A stretch of 64,000 nt of DNA from Aliterella atlantica CENA595 (GCF_000952155.1 NZ_JYON01000014.1:62001-126000); one strand, 5' to 3'; shown: positions 1 to 8,890, counted from the stretch's first letter. Notes: generated from the letters alone by a model not told the origin. Program-made: numbers and translations.

Positions 1-2
1 AT

Positions 3-683
3 ACTTTAAAGCTAGAAAGCGATATTTTTTCGAGCCTGCTTGGTATATCACTTATTGCCTTCGTCTTAGTCAGAAGCTTGTATATCAATGCTGTTGACTC
101 TTTTGTAGAACTTGCGCCATTTATCGGACTATTAGGACTAGCACTAATAGCCTCTGGCATTAAAGGATTGCGCCAGTATTGGTTAGAATTGCTGCTAATT
201 TTTGCCTTCAATGCCCCAATTGGCTTTATCGGACAGCGTTTTGATATTTCTATATTTACAGCGTTATTTTCTAACGCCTTGTTATCCTACTTGGGTTTTC
301 CTGTAGTGCGCGAAGGTGTAAATATTATTATGCCTACAGGTGCAGTAGAAGTCTATCCAGGCTGTTCGGGGATGGAAACAATTACTCAATTATTTAGACT
401 GGCAATCTTATTTTTAATCATGTTTCCCACCAGCGTAGGCAAAAGATTCCTCGTTCCCTTGGTAGCTGTGGTTATTGCCTTTGTAGTCAATGGAATTCGC
501 GTAGCACTCATGGCGATTTTAGTTGCTAAGTCAAACCCAGAAGCTTTTGACTATTGGCACACAGGGACGGGTTCGCAAATATTTTTCCTGATTTGCAGTT
601 TACTTTTCGGCGGTTTTTGCTACTTAATTAGTAAAAACGATTCTGACGATCGCTCTGAATCGATGGAGTTGCCTGGTTCATGA
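3..683 (+). CDS. Cyanoexosortase, 5'-truncated by window edge
   Basis: Membrane-bound transpeptidase-like enzyme expected to process PEP-CTERM proteins at the cell envelope. The frame is open from base 3, so the gene begins upstream of the window. The TTG at 78 is not a convincing start. Counting from that TTG, the exosortase triad is visible: Cys96 in PGCSG, Arg141 in NGIRVA and His161 in YWHTG, between hydrophobic helices. The family is known for these Cys, Arg and His residues. The stop overlaps the next gene by four bases (ATGA), so the two are probably translated together. Subtype A is inferred from the partner gene; other cyanoexosortase subtypes cannot be excluded. Confidence 0.9.
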   Translation, partial: TLKLESDIFSSLLGISLIAFVLVRSLYINAVDSFVELAPFIGLLGLALIASGIKGLRQYWLELLLIFAFNAPIGFIGQRFDISIFTALFSNALLSYLGFPVVREGVNIIMPTGAVEVYPGCSGMETITQLFRLAILFLIMFPTSVGKRFLVPLVAVVIAFVVNGIRVALMAILVAKSNPEAFDYWHTGTGSQIFFLICSLLFGGFCYLISKNDSDDRSESMELPGS

Positions 684-1369
684 AGCTGCCCAAACAACTG
701 CAAATACCATTGCTGATGTTCGTTTTTGCCAATGTTGCGATCGTGCTGGGCAAAGTGCTATTAGATCCGACAATTGGCAAAAAAACGGTTACTCCATTTG
801 TATTTCCCCAAACAGTACCGTTAAGTGGATGGCAATTAGTAGCTAGCGAACCACTTAAAATTCCGGCAAAAGAAGCAGGTCAAGCTCCAGTTAAAGAATT
901 ACCTAATGGCAAACAATACCGTTATACCAAAGATAACCAAACTTTGAACGTGCAAATGCTTTATGAGTTAGAAACTCATGGCGAGTTCAAAGAATTTCTG
1001 AGAAATTTTACCTCACTCAAAGGCGTACCTGACGAACAATATATCGTTGTCCGCCAGCAACCAGGAGTAGGTATATATGGGATGTTTGCCTTGCAAAATC
1101 GCGCTTACTTAAACGCCTGTATCAATCCGCGCGGCGGTAGTACGCTGACAAGACAGCAATACAGCGATAATCGCGTCCGCTACGATTTGCTCTCAGATAG
1201 GCTAATTCTTTGGCTAATAGGTCAGCGCAGTCTGCGCGATCAACGTTGCCTGTGGAGCCATTTTTCCATACCCTTAAATAAGTCTGCGCCTGAATCTACT
1301 TATGCCACTCTCGAACAAGCGTGGCTTTCTTGGTATCAGTGGTGGAGTACCCGCTACCCCCAAGAATAA
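680..1369 (+). CDS. Cyanoexosortase system-associated protein
   Basis: Protein of 229 aa with one N-terminal hydrophobic helix (about residues 8-28, LLMFVFANVAIVLGKVLL) and a soluble C-terminal part. It resembles the EpsI-like partner families encoded directly after cyanobacterial exosortases. The start ATG overlaps the exosortase stop, which supports a two-gene unit. The C-terminal region is rich in Trp and Tyr (LEQAWLSWYQWW). Its biochemical role is not established. By family context it should act with the exosortase in sorting PEP-CTERM or polysaccharide-linked proteins. Subtype assignment (A) is from memory of family features and is uncertain. Confidence 0.75.
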   Translation: MKLPKQLQIPLLMFVFANVAIVLGKVLLDPTIGKKTVTPFVFPQTVPLSGWQLVASEPLKIPAKEAGQAPVKELPNGKQYRYTKDNQTLNVQMLYELETHGEFKEFLRNFTSLKGVPDEQYIVVRQQPGVGIYGMFALQNRAYLNACINPRGGSTLTRQQYSDNRVRYDLLSDRLILWLIGQRSLRDQRCLWSHFSIPLNKSAPESTYATLEQAWLSWYQWWSTRYPQE

Positions 1370-1412
1370 AGTGTAAGCTGCAACTGCATTTCATCAAATA
1401 AGGTCTTGCCTG

Positions 1413-2099
1413 GTGACAAAATCAAACAACAATGAATCATGGTTCGCTCCCCTTTTCCGCCTCGTCGGTTACGGCTTATTAGCATTGTCTATATTCGACA
1501 TTATTGATATTTTCGTACCGTCGCTGTTTACAAACCCCGCCTGGGAATTTCAGACAGTAAGAAGTTTAGTTGAGCGAGTACCTGTACCTTTGCTAGGTGC
1601 AGTGTTAGTGTTCTCTGGAGAAAAAAGCCTCCGCGTCTTCAAGTTCTTGTCTTGGGCTTGTCTAGGCGCTGGATTGCTATTTATCTTGTTAGTACCTTTA
1701 GGATTGAGCGCTAGTTTCAGACTCAACCAGCAATTGACGGCTCAAGTCAATCCGCAGGTAGCTCAACTACAACAGTTACAAGGAGTCCTCAATAAAGCAA
1801 CAACACCCGCAGAAATTCAAAGCGTGCTTACGCGCATTAATCCCCAAGCTGGGGGCGTATCTGCCCAAGATTTACCACAAGTCAAAAGTAAACTGCTATC
1901 GCAAATAGCTGAAAGGCAAAAGCAATTAAACGCCCAAACAGCAACAGAGCGCTCGAACGCCCAGAGGGTTTTGATTAAAAATGCAGTCAAATCGCTTTTA
2001 GGTGCTGCGGTTTCTGGAACTATATTTATCATGCTGTGGCAGCGGACTAACAAAGCTTTAAAAGCAAATCGCCAAAGAGAGAGAACAGGAACGGTCTAA
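1413..2099 (+). CDS. HpsJ-like membrane protein, exosortase-associated
   Basis: Protein of 228 aa starting at GTG, 43 bases after the exosortase partner. There are two membrane helices in the first 100 residues (around 14-32 and 78-98), a long Gln/Ala-rich helical or coiled-coil middle (LNQQLTAQVNPQVAQLQQL), and a third hydrophobic helix near residue 190. This matches HpsJ-like proteins, which are linked to hormogonium polysaccharide secretion and cyanoexosortase loci. The function here is inferred from family and neighbourhood. A role in export of a surface polysaccharide or protein is plausible. Confidence 0.65.
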   Translation: MTKSNNNESWFAPLFRLVGYGLLALSIFDIIDIFVPSLFTNPAWEFQTVRSLVERVPVPLLGAVLVFSGEKSLRVFKFLSWACLGAGLLFILLVPLGLSASFRLNQQLTAQVNPQVAQLQQLQGVLNKATTPAEIQSVLTRINPQAGGVSAQDLPQVKSKLLSQIAERQKQLNAQTATERSNAQRVLIKNAVKSLLGAAVSGTIFIMLWQRTNKALKANRQRERTGTV

Positions 2100-2139
2100 T
2101 TTGTTAAGTTAGTAGTAGCACATAACTTAAAGAAAATTT

Positions 2140-2691
2140 ATGCGATCGCCGATTATTAGTCAGGTTAAATCGCTGCTATTACTAACTATTGGCTGGAGTG
2201 CGGCGATGTTTGTCAAACCCGCACCGCCGCTAATCGCCCAAACTCCTAATATTCCCCAACCGACAAATGCGCCTTTGGAGTTGAGTTTGCTTGCGCCTAA
2301 TGCTCCGAAGCAAGGTGTAGTTACAGCAAATACGATCTCGCAGAAGCAATTAACTATTCCTAGTTTGTGGTGGGCAAGAGAACAGTTTGGCGGCAAATTG
2401 CTAGATAACTGGCTAGCTTACCCCAGTCAAGGAAATTCGCCCCCGCGCGTAGACTTGATTGTAAATAGGCAAATTTGGAGCTTGCTTGATTACGTAGAGC
2501 GCTACGAGTTTGTCAATAGTTTGGGTAGCGTAGCTAGAGACTACGGATACAATGTCAGAGTATTTAACTATCAACAAGAACTATTAGCAACTTATACTTG
2601 TAACTTCAATATTAAACCTAGCTTGTGCAGCATGGATAATTTGGATGCTACAGGTAAAGCTAGATTGAGCGGTTCTACTAAGCGCCTATAA
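2140..2691 (+). CDS. Conserved hypothetical secreted protein
   Basis: Protein of 183 aa not recognised by function. The N-terminus looks like a signal peptide or anchor (KSLLLLTIGWSAAMFVKPAPP), followed by a Pro/Asn-rich linker and a compact C-terminal domain with WSLLDYVERYEF and two cysteines. It lies 40 bases after the HpsJ-like gene on the same strand, so it could be the last gene of the exosortase unit. It should be exported to the periplasm or surface. No catalytic motif is visible. Confidence 0.6.
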   Translation: MRSPIISQVKSLLLLTIGWSAAMFVKPAPPLIAQTPNIPQPTNAPLELSLLAPNAPKQGVVTANTISQKQLTIPSLWWAREQFGGKLLDNWLAYPSQGNSPPRVDLIVNRQIWSLLDYVERYEFVNSLGSVARDYGYNVRVFNYQQELLATYTCNFNIKPSLCSMDNLDATGKARLSGSTKRL

Positions 2692-2693
2692 CA

Positions 2694-2750
2694 GTGACCA
2701 AATAATTCGTAATTCGTAATTCGTAATTTAAGCAACTTACAAGCCGAGCG
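2694..2750. repeat. Composite heptamer repeat, copy 1
   Basis: A GTGACC half-unit and AAAT spacer are followed by three AATTCGT heptamers (2704-2724) and then AATTTAAGCAACTTACAAGCC. The same order, GACCAAAT-(AATTCGT)n-AATTTAAG-AACTTACAAGCC, recurs at about 16.98 kb, and in the opposite orientation with part of it at 9.1 and 34.7 kb. It lies between convergent genes. Confidence 0.85.
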
Positions 2751-2806
2751 AGCTTTTTAAAGATAGAATGCTCTACCTACTACTAACTGGTAAAGCCGCC
2801 ATACCC

Positions 2807-3955
2807 TTACAAAATTGCACTTTTCCAAAGTTCGTCGTATTGCTGCTGAGTTTCTGGAGATAGAGGGAGCAGAAATTCGCTGCGCTCAAAAACTTCTGGT
2901 GCAACTAACAATAGATTTCTTAGTCCTTCTTGAATATCTCCAGCATTAATATTTAATGGTAGAGGCGATGCAGCTTTACTGAGTACGGCAATTTGTTTTT
3001 GACTTGGCTGTTGCCAACAAAAATCGATCCATTGAGAAACTAAGGAATTATTAGCCTTACTTTTTGCAGGGCTTACCCATGTATCAGCCCAGATTGCTGT
3101 CCCTGCTTGCGGTACAACAGCAGCAATTTCTTGATAGCGTTGAATCACAGGAATAACATCTGTTGACCAACCTACAGCTACCCAAGTATCGCCTAATATT
3201 AGCGGCTCCATATAGCGATCGGAACTATAAACCTTAGTTTGCTTATGTAGGGCTGATAATTGTTTATCTAGTTGCGGAACTTGCTGTAAATCCTTGGTGT
3301 TGTAAGAGTAGCCAAGTTTTTTTAAAGTTAGCCCAATTACTTCGCGCGGTTGATTGAGTAAGGAAATGCGCCCTTGCAGTTCTTTGCGCCACAAGTCTTC
3401 CCAATTAGTCGGTGTCCAACCTAGCGATTGCATTTTCTGACGATTGTAAGCAATTACGGTACTACCCCAACGATAAGGAGCCGCCCAAATTTTCCCCTGC
3501 GGATCGATAAAGCCTTGTTCGTTGCGCCTGACTAAATTTTGCCAACGGCTAGGCAACTTAGACCACTGCGGTAAATTTTCTATTGCCAAAGGTTGAATTA
3601 AGTTTTGGGCGATCGCATTTTGCAACCAAAAATCCCCTAAAGTAACTAAATCAGCAACTTGTGGCGGCTTAGGGTTAATTAAAGGAACGGCTGGAAGTTG
3701 CCAATTGCCATCTTTTGTTGGTGGTTGCTTGTGCCACAACTGCAATAAATCTAAGACAGCCTTGAATTGCTCGACGGGTACGAAATCTAAATTAGCGCTT
3801 TGTTTGAGTTGGCGGCGAAATTGCTCCAATAATTGAGCGGGAATAGAGCCTTTTAAAACTTGTACTTGCAGCCTTTGTCGCTCTTGGGAGCTACAACCTG
3901 CAAGTATTTGTCCTAGCGCTGCTCCCGTACCAAGTAAAAATGTCCTGCGATCCAT
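2807..3955 (-). CDS. Extracellular solute-binding lipoprotein, PotD/Fe3+-type
   Basis: Periplasmic binding protein of 382 aa. The N-terminus carries a twin-arginine-like pair (DRRTFLLG) and a lipobox (ILAGCS, Cys at 21), so it should be a lipid-anchored exported protein. The body has typical family-1 binding-protein segments: a DLVTLGDFWL strand, WAAPYRWGSTVIAYN, and a TWVAVGWSTD hinge region. Polyamine or iron ligands are known in this superfamily, but the substrate here cannot be read from sequence. No permease or ATPase genes are adjacent, so its transporter must be elsewhere. It starts five bases after the CpeS-type gene ends, so the two are probably co-transcribed. Confidence 0.8.
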   Translation of the reverse strand: MDRRTFLLGTGAALGQILAGCSSQERQRLQVQVLKGSIPAQLLEQFRRQLKQSANLDFVPVEQFKAVLDLLQLWHKQPPTKDGNWQLPAVPLINPKPPQVADLVTLGDFWLQNAIAQNLIQPLAIENLPQWSKLPSRWQNLVRRNEQGFIDPQGKIWAAPYRWGSTVIAYNRQKMQSLGWTPTNWEDLWRKELQGRISLLNQPREVIGLTLKKLGYSYNTKDLQQVPQLDKQLSALHKQTKVYSSDRYMEPLILGDTWVAVGWSTDVIPVIQRYQEIAAVVPQAGTAIWADTWVSPAKSKANNSLVSQWIDFCWQQPSQKQIAVLSKAASPLPLNINAGDIQEGLRNLLLVAPEVFERSEFLLPLSPETQQQYDELWKSAIL

Positions 3956-3960
3956 AGTTA

Positions 3961-4596
3961 TTAAACGCTCTGCCGCCTTTCTACACCAAAACCAATCAAA
4001 TCAATCGTACTTGGTATTTCTCCTGGTTGGGGGCGCTCGTAGGTGACAATCGTCCGCAATCTCACATCAGGCGCTATTAGTCTCATTTGATCGACAGCTA
4101 CAGAACGCCGATAATAAGTCGTCATCTCTAAAGTTTGCCTTACAGCTTGGTAGCTAAACCTGCCTGCGATCGCTCCTGCTTCAGAATAGCCCTCATTTCG
4201 CAAATAAAAACCTTGTATTAACTCTGTTTCCCTATTTACTTGTGCTGTTAAGGGAGGCGGTGGCACTTCGATATTAGCTTGTTTGGGGATATGAGTATCG
4301 GGAACGAACAATGCCTGGAGACTCATTGAGACAGTTTCGCCTTTTTCTGATTGCGTATCAAAAGCGATCGCAAATCCAGGAAATGCGTCTTGCTGTTCCA
4401 TCAATTTTGCTGTATCAGTACCAAAATTACTCAACACAGATTGCTGCAAAATTTCCTGTTTTTGGGCTGGAGTAATTAACTCAACGCGAAATTCTGTGTA
4501 AGACCTTTCTATTTCTGCCTCTTGCAGGGAATGGTATATTCTTTCGGTCTTCCATACACCAGTACAACTATCAAAAAATTTACTAAAATTTAGCAT
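3961..4596 (-). CDS. Phycobiliprotein lyase, CpcS/CpeS family
   Basis: Protein of 211 aa matching the CpcS/CpeS lipocalin-like lyases, which attach phycocyanobilin or related bilins to cysteines of phycobiliproteins. Visible marks are the N-terminal FFDSCTGVWKTERIYH segment, the ERSYTEFRVE strand and the late RTIVTYERP strand. Family members are about 180-210 aa, so the gene looks complete. No phycobiliprotein structural gene is near, so the target subunit cannot be assigned. It is followed at five bases by a solute-binding lipoprotein gene. That association has no obvious functional logic. Confidence 0.8.
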   Translation of the reverse strand: MLNFSKFFDSCTGVWKTERIYHSLQEAEIERSYTEFRVELITPAQKQEILQQSVLSNFGTDTAKLMEQQDAFPGFAIAFDTQSEKGETVSMSLQALFVPDTHIPKQANIEVPPPPLTAQVNRETELIQGFYLRNEGYSEAGAIAGRFSYQAVRQTLEMTTYYRRSVAVDQMRLIAPDVRLRTIVTYERPQPGEIPSTIDLIGFGVERRQSV

Positions 4597-5058
4597 TGTT
4601 CTCTTACATTTTCTTTGAGCTATTTTTTGTCTGTTGAGCTACCAAAAATTTTCTGTTACTCCTACTCAACATAGAAAATATCGTCTATTAAGCAGTCGTT
4701 ACAATTGCTACTCTATTTTAAAAGATTTAAGCGCCCAGTTTGCTGCTTTTTGGCTGCTTGTCAAATTCGTAACTACGTAGTTATATCAAATTACGCGCGC
4801 TGGAATTTAAGCAATAGTCGGCAAAAATGAGAATAAAAACTAATTTTTGGCTTTAAATCATGTTTAATTTAACTAAAGTACATATATTAGCTATTTGCTG
4901 CTTAAGATTAGTATTTACTTTTGTTTAGAATTGATTATTAAAGTATCTCTATAAAAATAAAAATATTAATAGTTAAATGATTCATAAGCCGAGTAAACTT
5001 TGTCAAATCATTGTTTAGGATATAGAGAATAAGTTGCTAAAAGCAGTGAGGCTAGAGT
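4597..5058. other. AT-rich intergenic region, no gene seen
   Basis: About 460 bases between divergent genes. It is AT-rich and holds only very short reading frames (for example a 22-codon frame near 4860). It presumably contains promoters for the lyase gene on one side and the small coiled-coil gene on the other. No clear operator, hairpin or RNA gene was recognised. Confidence 0.5.
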
Positions 5059-5433
5059 ATGGAGCCATTACAAAAACAGGTCATCACTTTAAGTCATAAA
5101 GTAGATGCCCTGTATGAAGTTGTAGATCAATTAAATGTCAAAGTTGCCGATGCTTTGTCAGAGTGCCGTTTAACGCCCGTACAAGAAACAAAAAGCGATC
5201 GCATTGCCGAAGGAACAGGGCGTTATCCTACCTTGGGATATAGCAACTACAAACAAACTATCGAACACAAAGACGTACTTACGGACAATAGTGCCACTGA
5301 AGGACACAATAAATCTGGTGAAAAAGAGTTGTCCCCAGAAATTCAAATCCGCCGCCTGACAGCACAGCTAACAGCAGCCTACAATCGGATTGCGGCTCTA
5401 GAAGAACAACTACTCGCCCAAAGAATCCACTAA
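5059..5433 (+). CDS. Small coiled-coil hypothetical protein
   Basis: Protein of 124 aa, unrecognised. The N-terminal 40 residues (QVITLSHKVDALYEVVDQLN) and the C-terminal 40 (IRRLTAQLTAAYNRIAALEEQLL) show heptad patterning typical of coiled coils, joined by a polar, probably disordered linker. It is likely cytoplasmic and oligomeric. It converges on the CobT-like gene and stands alone on its strand. A scaffold or regulatory role is possible, but nothing in the sequence decides it. Confidence 0.5.
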   Translation: MEPLQKQVITLSHKVDALYEVVDQLNVKVADALSECRLTPVQETKSDRIAEGTGRYPTLGYSNYKQTIEHKDVLTDNSATEGHNKSGEKELSPEIQIRRLTAQLTAAYNRIAALEEQLLAQRIH

Positions 5434-5456
5434 GTTATGGAGTGTGGCGGGAAAAA

Positions 5457-6554
5457 TTAATTTTGAATTGTTAATAGTTCGCGTCTAGCCATCAAAGCCT
5501 CAATTGCTTGCAGCAGTTCAAATTGCTGCCAATTTTTTGCCAGATGCGCGGCAATGCAAGCCCCTCCTGCGCCCATACCTTCCTTGACAAAACCTTGTTC
5601 GTAAGCTTGCAATTGCTGATATCTAGAGGTAGCAAAACTTAGCTGGGTGGCTAAAAGAGGTACGTTACCAATCGCCTGTGCTAACTTTACAGTATTTCCC
5701 GTAGGATCTTCTGCTACCCAGCGCGTAGTTCCTACTACTACTGCTTCTGGCTGCCAGGTTAAGTTATAAGCGCGAGCAAGAGATTGAATTAAAGCATGAA
5801 CAGCCAACATTTGCGTACCGCCAGCTAGTAAAACACCGCAGTAGCGGCTAGCGGCGATCGTCATTCCTGCCACTACTATTTGCATTGGATCGCCCACAGC
5901 AGCCACAATTTGCATCGGATCGGACGATATTGCCTTTTTGAGTCCAGATTGGACTACATCCCATTTTTGGCTGTGGTTGCAAACTGGGTGACTGCTATTA
6001 ACTTTTCCTTGTGCTGCAATACCTAAAGCAGTAAGTACAGCTAAAGCTGTAGTAGTTCCACCGACAACGCATTCACCAATAATTAAGTATCTGTTTGCTA
6101 GGTTTTTTGCTAATTTTTCTCCCCAAAATAAGCCTTGACAGAAAAGATGCTTGACAGTGCCTAATTCTAAAGCGCAACCGCTACTCAAGCATAAAGCTTG
6201 CCTTCCGCCTAAATCGATAGTAGGGACGACAGGCATTTGCGGCAATCCAGCATTAAATAAATATAGAGGCAAAGATAAACTTTCAACTACAGCGCGAGAA
6301 ATTAGTACAGGCGAAGCGCCAGCAGCCAAGGGTGGTAAAGGGTACTGAGGTTGAGAGCAAGCACCATTGTAGAGAAATTCTGCATCAGCTAAACAAGTGT
6401 ATTTGCGATCTTGGGGAGTAGCGCCAGCCGCAGAGATTCCAGGAATCAAGCCAGTCTCAGTAAAGCCTAAAACACAAGCAAATACAGGTAAACTACCGCG
6501 ATAGTTCTGCAACCAGCGATCGCCTACATCTAACTGACTATAAACGCGAATCAT
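5457..6554 (-). CDS. cobT: CobT-like nicotinate-nucleotide phosphoribosyltransferase
   Basis: About 365 aa, of the TIGR00303/CobT type found in cyanobacteria, expected to make alpha-ribazole phosphate (or the adenine equivalent) for the lower ligand of corrinoids. Gly-rich segments typical of the family are present: GECVVGGTTTALAVL, AGGTQMLAVHAL and KEGMGAGGACIAAHL. The first in-frame codon is TTG (6563). The ATG at 6554 gives the usual start MIRVYSQ. It is the last gene of a surE-DUF2232-cobT run on the minus strand. cobS, cobI and a CobO-like gene elsewhere in the window belong to the same pathway. Confidence 0.8.
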   Translation of the reverse strand: MIRVYSQLDVGDRWLQNYRGSLPVFACVLGFTETGLIPGISAAGATPQDRKYTCLADAEFLYNGACSQPQYPLPPLAAGASPVLISRAVVESLSLPLYLFNAGLPQMPVVPTIDLGGRQALCLSSGCALELGTVKHLFCQGLFWGEKLAKNLANRYLIIGECVVGGTTTALAVLTALGIAAQGKVNSSHPVCNHSQKWDVVQSGLKKAISSDPMQIVAAVGDPMQIVVAGMTIAASRYCGVLLAGGTQMLAVHALIQSLARAYNLTWQPEAVVVGTTRWVAEDPTGNTVKLAQAIGNVPLLATQLSFATSRYQQLQAYEQGFVKEGMGAGGACIAAHLAKNWQQFELLQAIEALMARRELLTIQN

Positions 6555-6590
6555 TGTAGACAATATTGTTTTTCTTCCCTGCGGTTTTTT

Positions 6591-6615
6591 AGACGTAGCA
6601 GTGCTACGTCTCTAC
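6591..6615. repeat. GTAGAGACGTAG palindromic repeat, copy 1
   Basis: Palindrome with 10-base arms (AGACGTAGCA / TGCTACGTCT) around one base, extended by TCTAC. It covers the last codons and stop of the DUF2232 gene (…VET stop). Related copies lie at 15693, 30978 and 51382. Confidence 0.85.
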
Positions 6616-7323
6616 ATCGCCTTCGTAATCCATTAATACTTGTACCCAGTAGGGCGGGCGCGGAATTGGATTACCTAAACGATCTAATAGAAACCACGCT
6701 ACTAAATGTACTGCAAATAGGTAAAGAATATTGTTGACAAATACTATGGCGATCGCTAGTGCTTCTACTAAAAATACGCTTGGTTGAGCTAACAATCCTA
6801 GCTTGAGAAACGCCCATTCCAGCAAATTTGTGACTTGGGTAATTGAGTAAACCCACAAATCTTCACCCGATAGGACTAGCAGCAACCAGAGGCGAAAAAA
6901 CACCCCAAATGCCCCTAACAGCGTCGCTAAAGCGATGGAAACAATCCAAGGCGAACGACGTTTCCAAACAGCACCTAGCAGCACTCCCATCAAGGCGTAA
7001 GGGACAACATAAGTAATACTACGCGTAGGTCCCATAAGTACCGAAAGCAATAGCCCAGAAACTAATGCTGCCATCCAAGCCGCACGATTGCCCCAACGCA
7101 GGTATAGTAGAGCGATCGGTACTGGGAAAAATATTTGCAATACTGGTCCCAAAGGGAAGTAGTAGTTAATAAAATAAATTAGACTTGCCGCACTAGCTAA
7201 AAATGCTGTTTCTACCATTTTTAAAGGCGGAGCGGTTCTAAGATGCGGTTCTAAAAAGTTATCTTGCTTTTCTTGCGATCGCTCGATAGGTGGATCGGCT
7301 TGAGAAGAGGAAAAATCGCTCAT
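6604..7323 (-). CDS. DUF2232 membrane protein
   Basis: Integral membrane protein of about 239 aa from the second in-frame Met (MSDFSSS). It has several hydrophobic helices (AFLASAASLIYFINYY, AAWMAALVSGLLLSVL, IVFVNNILYLFAVHLVAWFLL), matching the DUF2232 family of multi-pass proteins related to S-component-like transporters. Substrate and function are unknown. Its C-terminus (GDVET) is encoded by an interspersed palindromic repeat. It sits 64 bases after surE and 49 bases before the cobT-like gene on the same strand, so co-transcription is likely. Confidence 0.75.
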   Translation of the reverse strand: MSDFSSSQADPPIERSQEKQDNFLEPHLRTAPPLKMVETAFLASAASLIYFINYYFPLGPVLQIFFPVPIALLYLRWGNRAAWMAALVSGLLLSVLMGPTRSITYVVPYALMGVLLGAVWKRRSPWIVSIALATLLGAFGVFFRLWLLLVLSGEDLWVYSITQVTNLLEWAFLKLGLLAQPSVFLVEALAIAIVFVNNILYLFAVHLVAWFLLDRLGNPIPRPPYWVQVLMDYEGDVET

Positions 7324-7387
7324 GGAGTATTTGTAAGTCTTTCTCAAGTCTACTCGTTAAACCTGCCGTTAGGGAAAAGCTAGAGAA

Positions 7388-8068
7388 TTACAAGTGCAGT
7401 TGAGTTATGGCGATTTTGCCAGAAAAGCAAACATCAACATCAGTTCCAGGGGCGCGATCGCGTTTGGCATATTCCCCTACATAATAAAAATTATCGCCTT
7501 CTACTCGATAATTTGCTGGTAATGGTCGGGTACAAGGCTGACAAAATACTATTTCTGGATCTAGATCTTGCGGTTCTAAATGCGGTAAATTGACATTCCA
7601 ATATGTCCCTGGTTCTACTGGGCGCGTAAGTAAGTCATTTAATACGCTAGCAGTCCATCTCGCAGCCGTATCCCAATCAACGTTACGCTTGCCTTTACGG
7701 TAGTGAGAAATAGCAATTCCTAGCACGCCATGAAAAGCTGCTTCTCTTACTGCTGCAACTGTTCCTGAGATGTAGACATCAGCGCCCATATTACCCCCAG
7801 CGTTGATACCTGAAAGCACAACTTTTGCTTCTGGGCAAATATGTGTCAAAGCTAGGCGCGTACAATCGGCGGGAGTACCTGCGATCGCATATTCATTATC
7901 CGAACGGCGGCGAACGTGAATTGCTGTTGTGGTAGTAACTTGATGTCCGCAACCTGATAAATGATCTCTAGGAGCCGCAACTATTACTTTTTGCCCGTTT
8001 ACAGCTTTCAGCAGCGCTTTAATTCCTGGAGCATCTATGCCATCGTCGTTAGTTAAAATTAACGTCAT
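7388..8068 (-). CDS. surE: 5'/3'-nucleotidase SurE
   Basis: Protein of 226 aa. SurE dephosphorylates nucleoside 5'- and 3'-monophosphates and is metal dependent. The N-terminal metal motif LTNDDGIDAPG (Asp8, Asp9) and the SGINAGGNMG loop with its conserved Asn are clear, as is TPADC. The length is slightly under the usual 250 aa but the core is complete. It heads a minus-strand run with the DUF2232 and cobT-like genes. The start ATG is the only reasonable one. Confidence 0.95.
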   Translation of the reverse strand: MTLILTNDDGIDAPGIKALLKAVNGQKVIVAAPRDHLSGCGHQVTTTTAIHVRRRSDNEYAIAGTPADCTRLALTHICPEAKVVLSGINAGGNMGADVYISGTVAAVREAAFHGVLGIAISHYRKGKRNVDWDTAARWTASVLNDLLTRPVEPGTYWNVNLPHLEPQDLDPEIVFCQPCTRPLPANYRVEGDNFYYVGEYAKRDRAPGTDVDVCFSGKIAITQLHL

Positions 8069-8236
8069 AAAAAGTCATCGAACAAAGGTGAAGGGCAAAG
8101 AGCTTTTATAGCACTGATTTTTTAGCATATCTGTAAATTTAGAGTTTGCGATCGCGCTCCTCTCTACAAAATTGGGGCGATCGCAACTTGCTACAATGCA
8201 ACAACTAGGAATTTTTTAATTTACAAACGTACTTTT

Positions 8237-8692
8237 ATGACAAATTTGACTGCAGCTACAGATTTATCGACAGATGATTATCTAGTTCTTGGGCTGGCTA
8301 CTTGCTTTGTTAAAGAAGATGGCGAAGTTCATGAAGTTCAAGTAATCGAAGCTATTCCCTCAGCAGCTTTAGAAGCGATTGTTAAAGGTATTCCTACTTC
8401 CTACAAGCTAGCTTACGCTACTACTGTAGGCGAAGTAATTGCTGGCGATACTCCTCAAAAACCCGCAGGTTTTCCCGAATCAGCGCAGTTTAGTGACGAA
8501 TTTGTCGCTAGAGCGATCGCTGCTGCTCGTACCTACAAGCGGCGCGAAGTTGCTCAAGCTCATATTCCAGTAGGTACAACCCGCGATGACTTTAAATACT
8601 CCACAGAACGCAAGCGCGTGTTAAATATGAGCCGCGTTGTTACCAAAGAAGACAACGTAAAACAGCACTCTCATACTCATAAGGTGTTGTAA
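8237..8692 (+). CDS. Conserved cyanobacterial hypothetical protein
   Basis: Protein of 151 aa without a recognised domain. It is soluble and acidic in the first half, with a basic C-terminal tail (YSTERKRVLNMSR) ending in a short His-rich stretch (HSHTHK). A TACAAT box at about 8193 fits a -10 element upstream. It is monocistronic: a strong hairpin follows the stop by six bases. Its function is unknown. Confidence 0.65.
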   Translation: MTNLTAATDLSTDDYLVLGLATCFVKEDGEVHEVQVIEAIPSAALEAIVKGIPTSYKLAYATTVGEVIAGDTPQKPAGFPESAQFSDEFVARAIAAARTYKRREVAQAHIPVGTTRDDFKYSTERKRVLNMSRVVTKEDNVKQHSHTHKVL

Positions 8693-8727
8693 AAAAAGAC
8701 AGGCTACTTCTAGCCTGTCCCCAAAAA
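8691..8727. terminator. Bidirectional intrinsic terminator
   Basis: Nine-base arms GACAGGCTA / TAGCCTGTC (8698-8706 and 8711-8719) have an A-tract on the left and an A-rich stretch on the right. It can end both the plus-strand gene before it and psbK on the minus strand. Confidence 0.85.
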
Positions 8728-8752
8728 AGTTAATTAAAACCAATTCAAAAAA

Positions 8753-8890
8753 TTATCTAAAACCAACTGCTGCTTGCCAAACAAAAGCTAACAGCAAGAA
8801 AAATACTGGAATAATGGGCAGAACGTCTACTAACGGATTAAAAATCGCGTAGGCTTCTGGTAGTTTTGCTAACAACAGTGCGGCTTCCAT
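8753..8890 (-). CDS. psbK: Photosystem II reaction center protein K
   Basis: Small gene of 45 codons read directly from the sequence. It encodes [17 protein letters not shown] followed by [19 protein letters not shown] and VWQAAVGFR. This is the classic PsbK pattern: a short cleaved leader ending near LPEAY, then the mature one-helix protein with its [10 protein letters not shown] start. PsbK is a low-mass thylakoid subunit of photosystem II, near CP43 and PsbZ. It lies downstream of tgt on the same strand, separated by a repeat, an adjacency also seen in other cyanobacteria. A bidirectional terminator follows. Confidence 0.95.
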   Translation of the reverse strand: MEAALLLAKLPEAYAIFNPLVDVLPIIPVFFLLLAFVWQAAVGFR

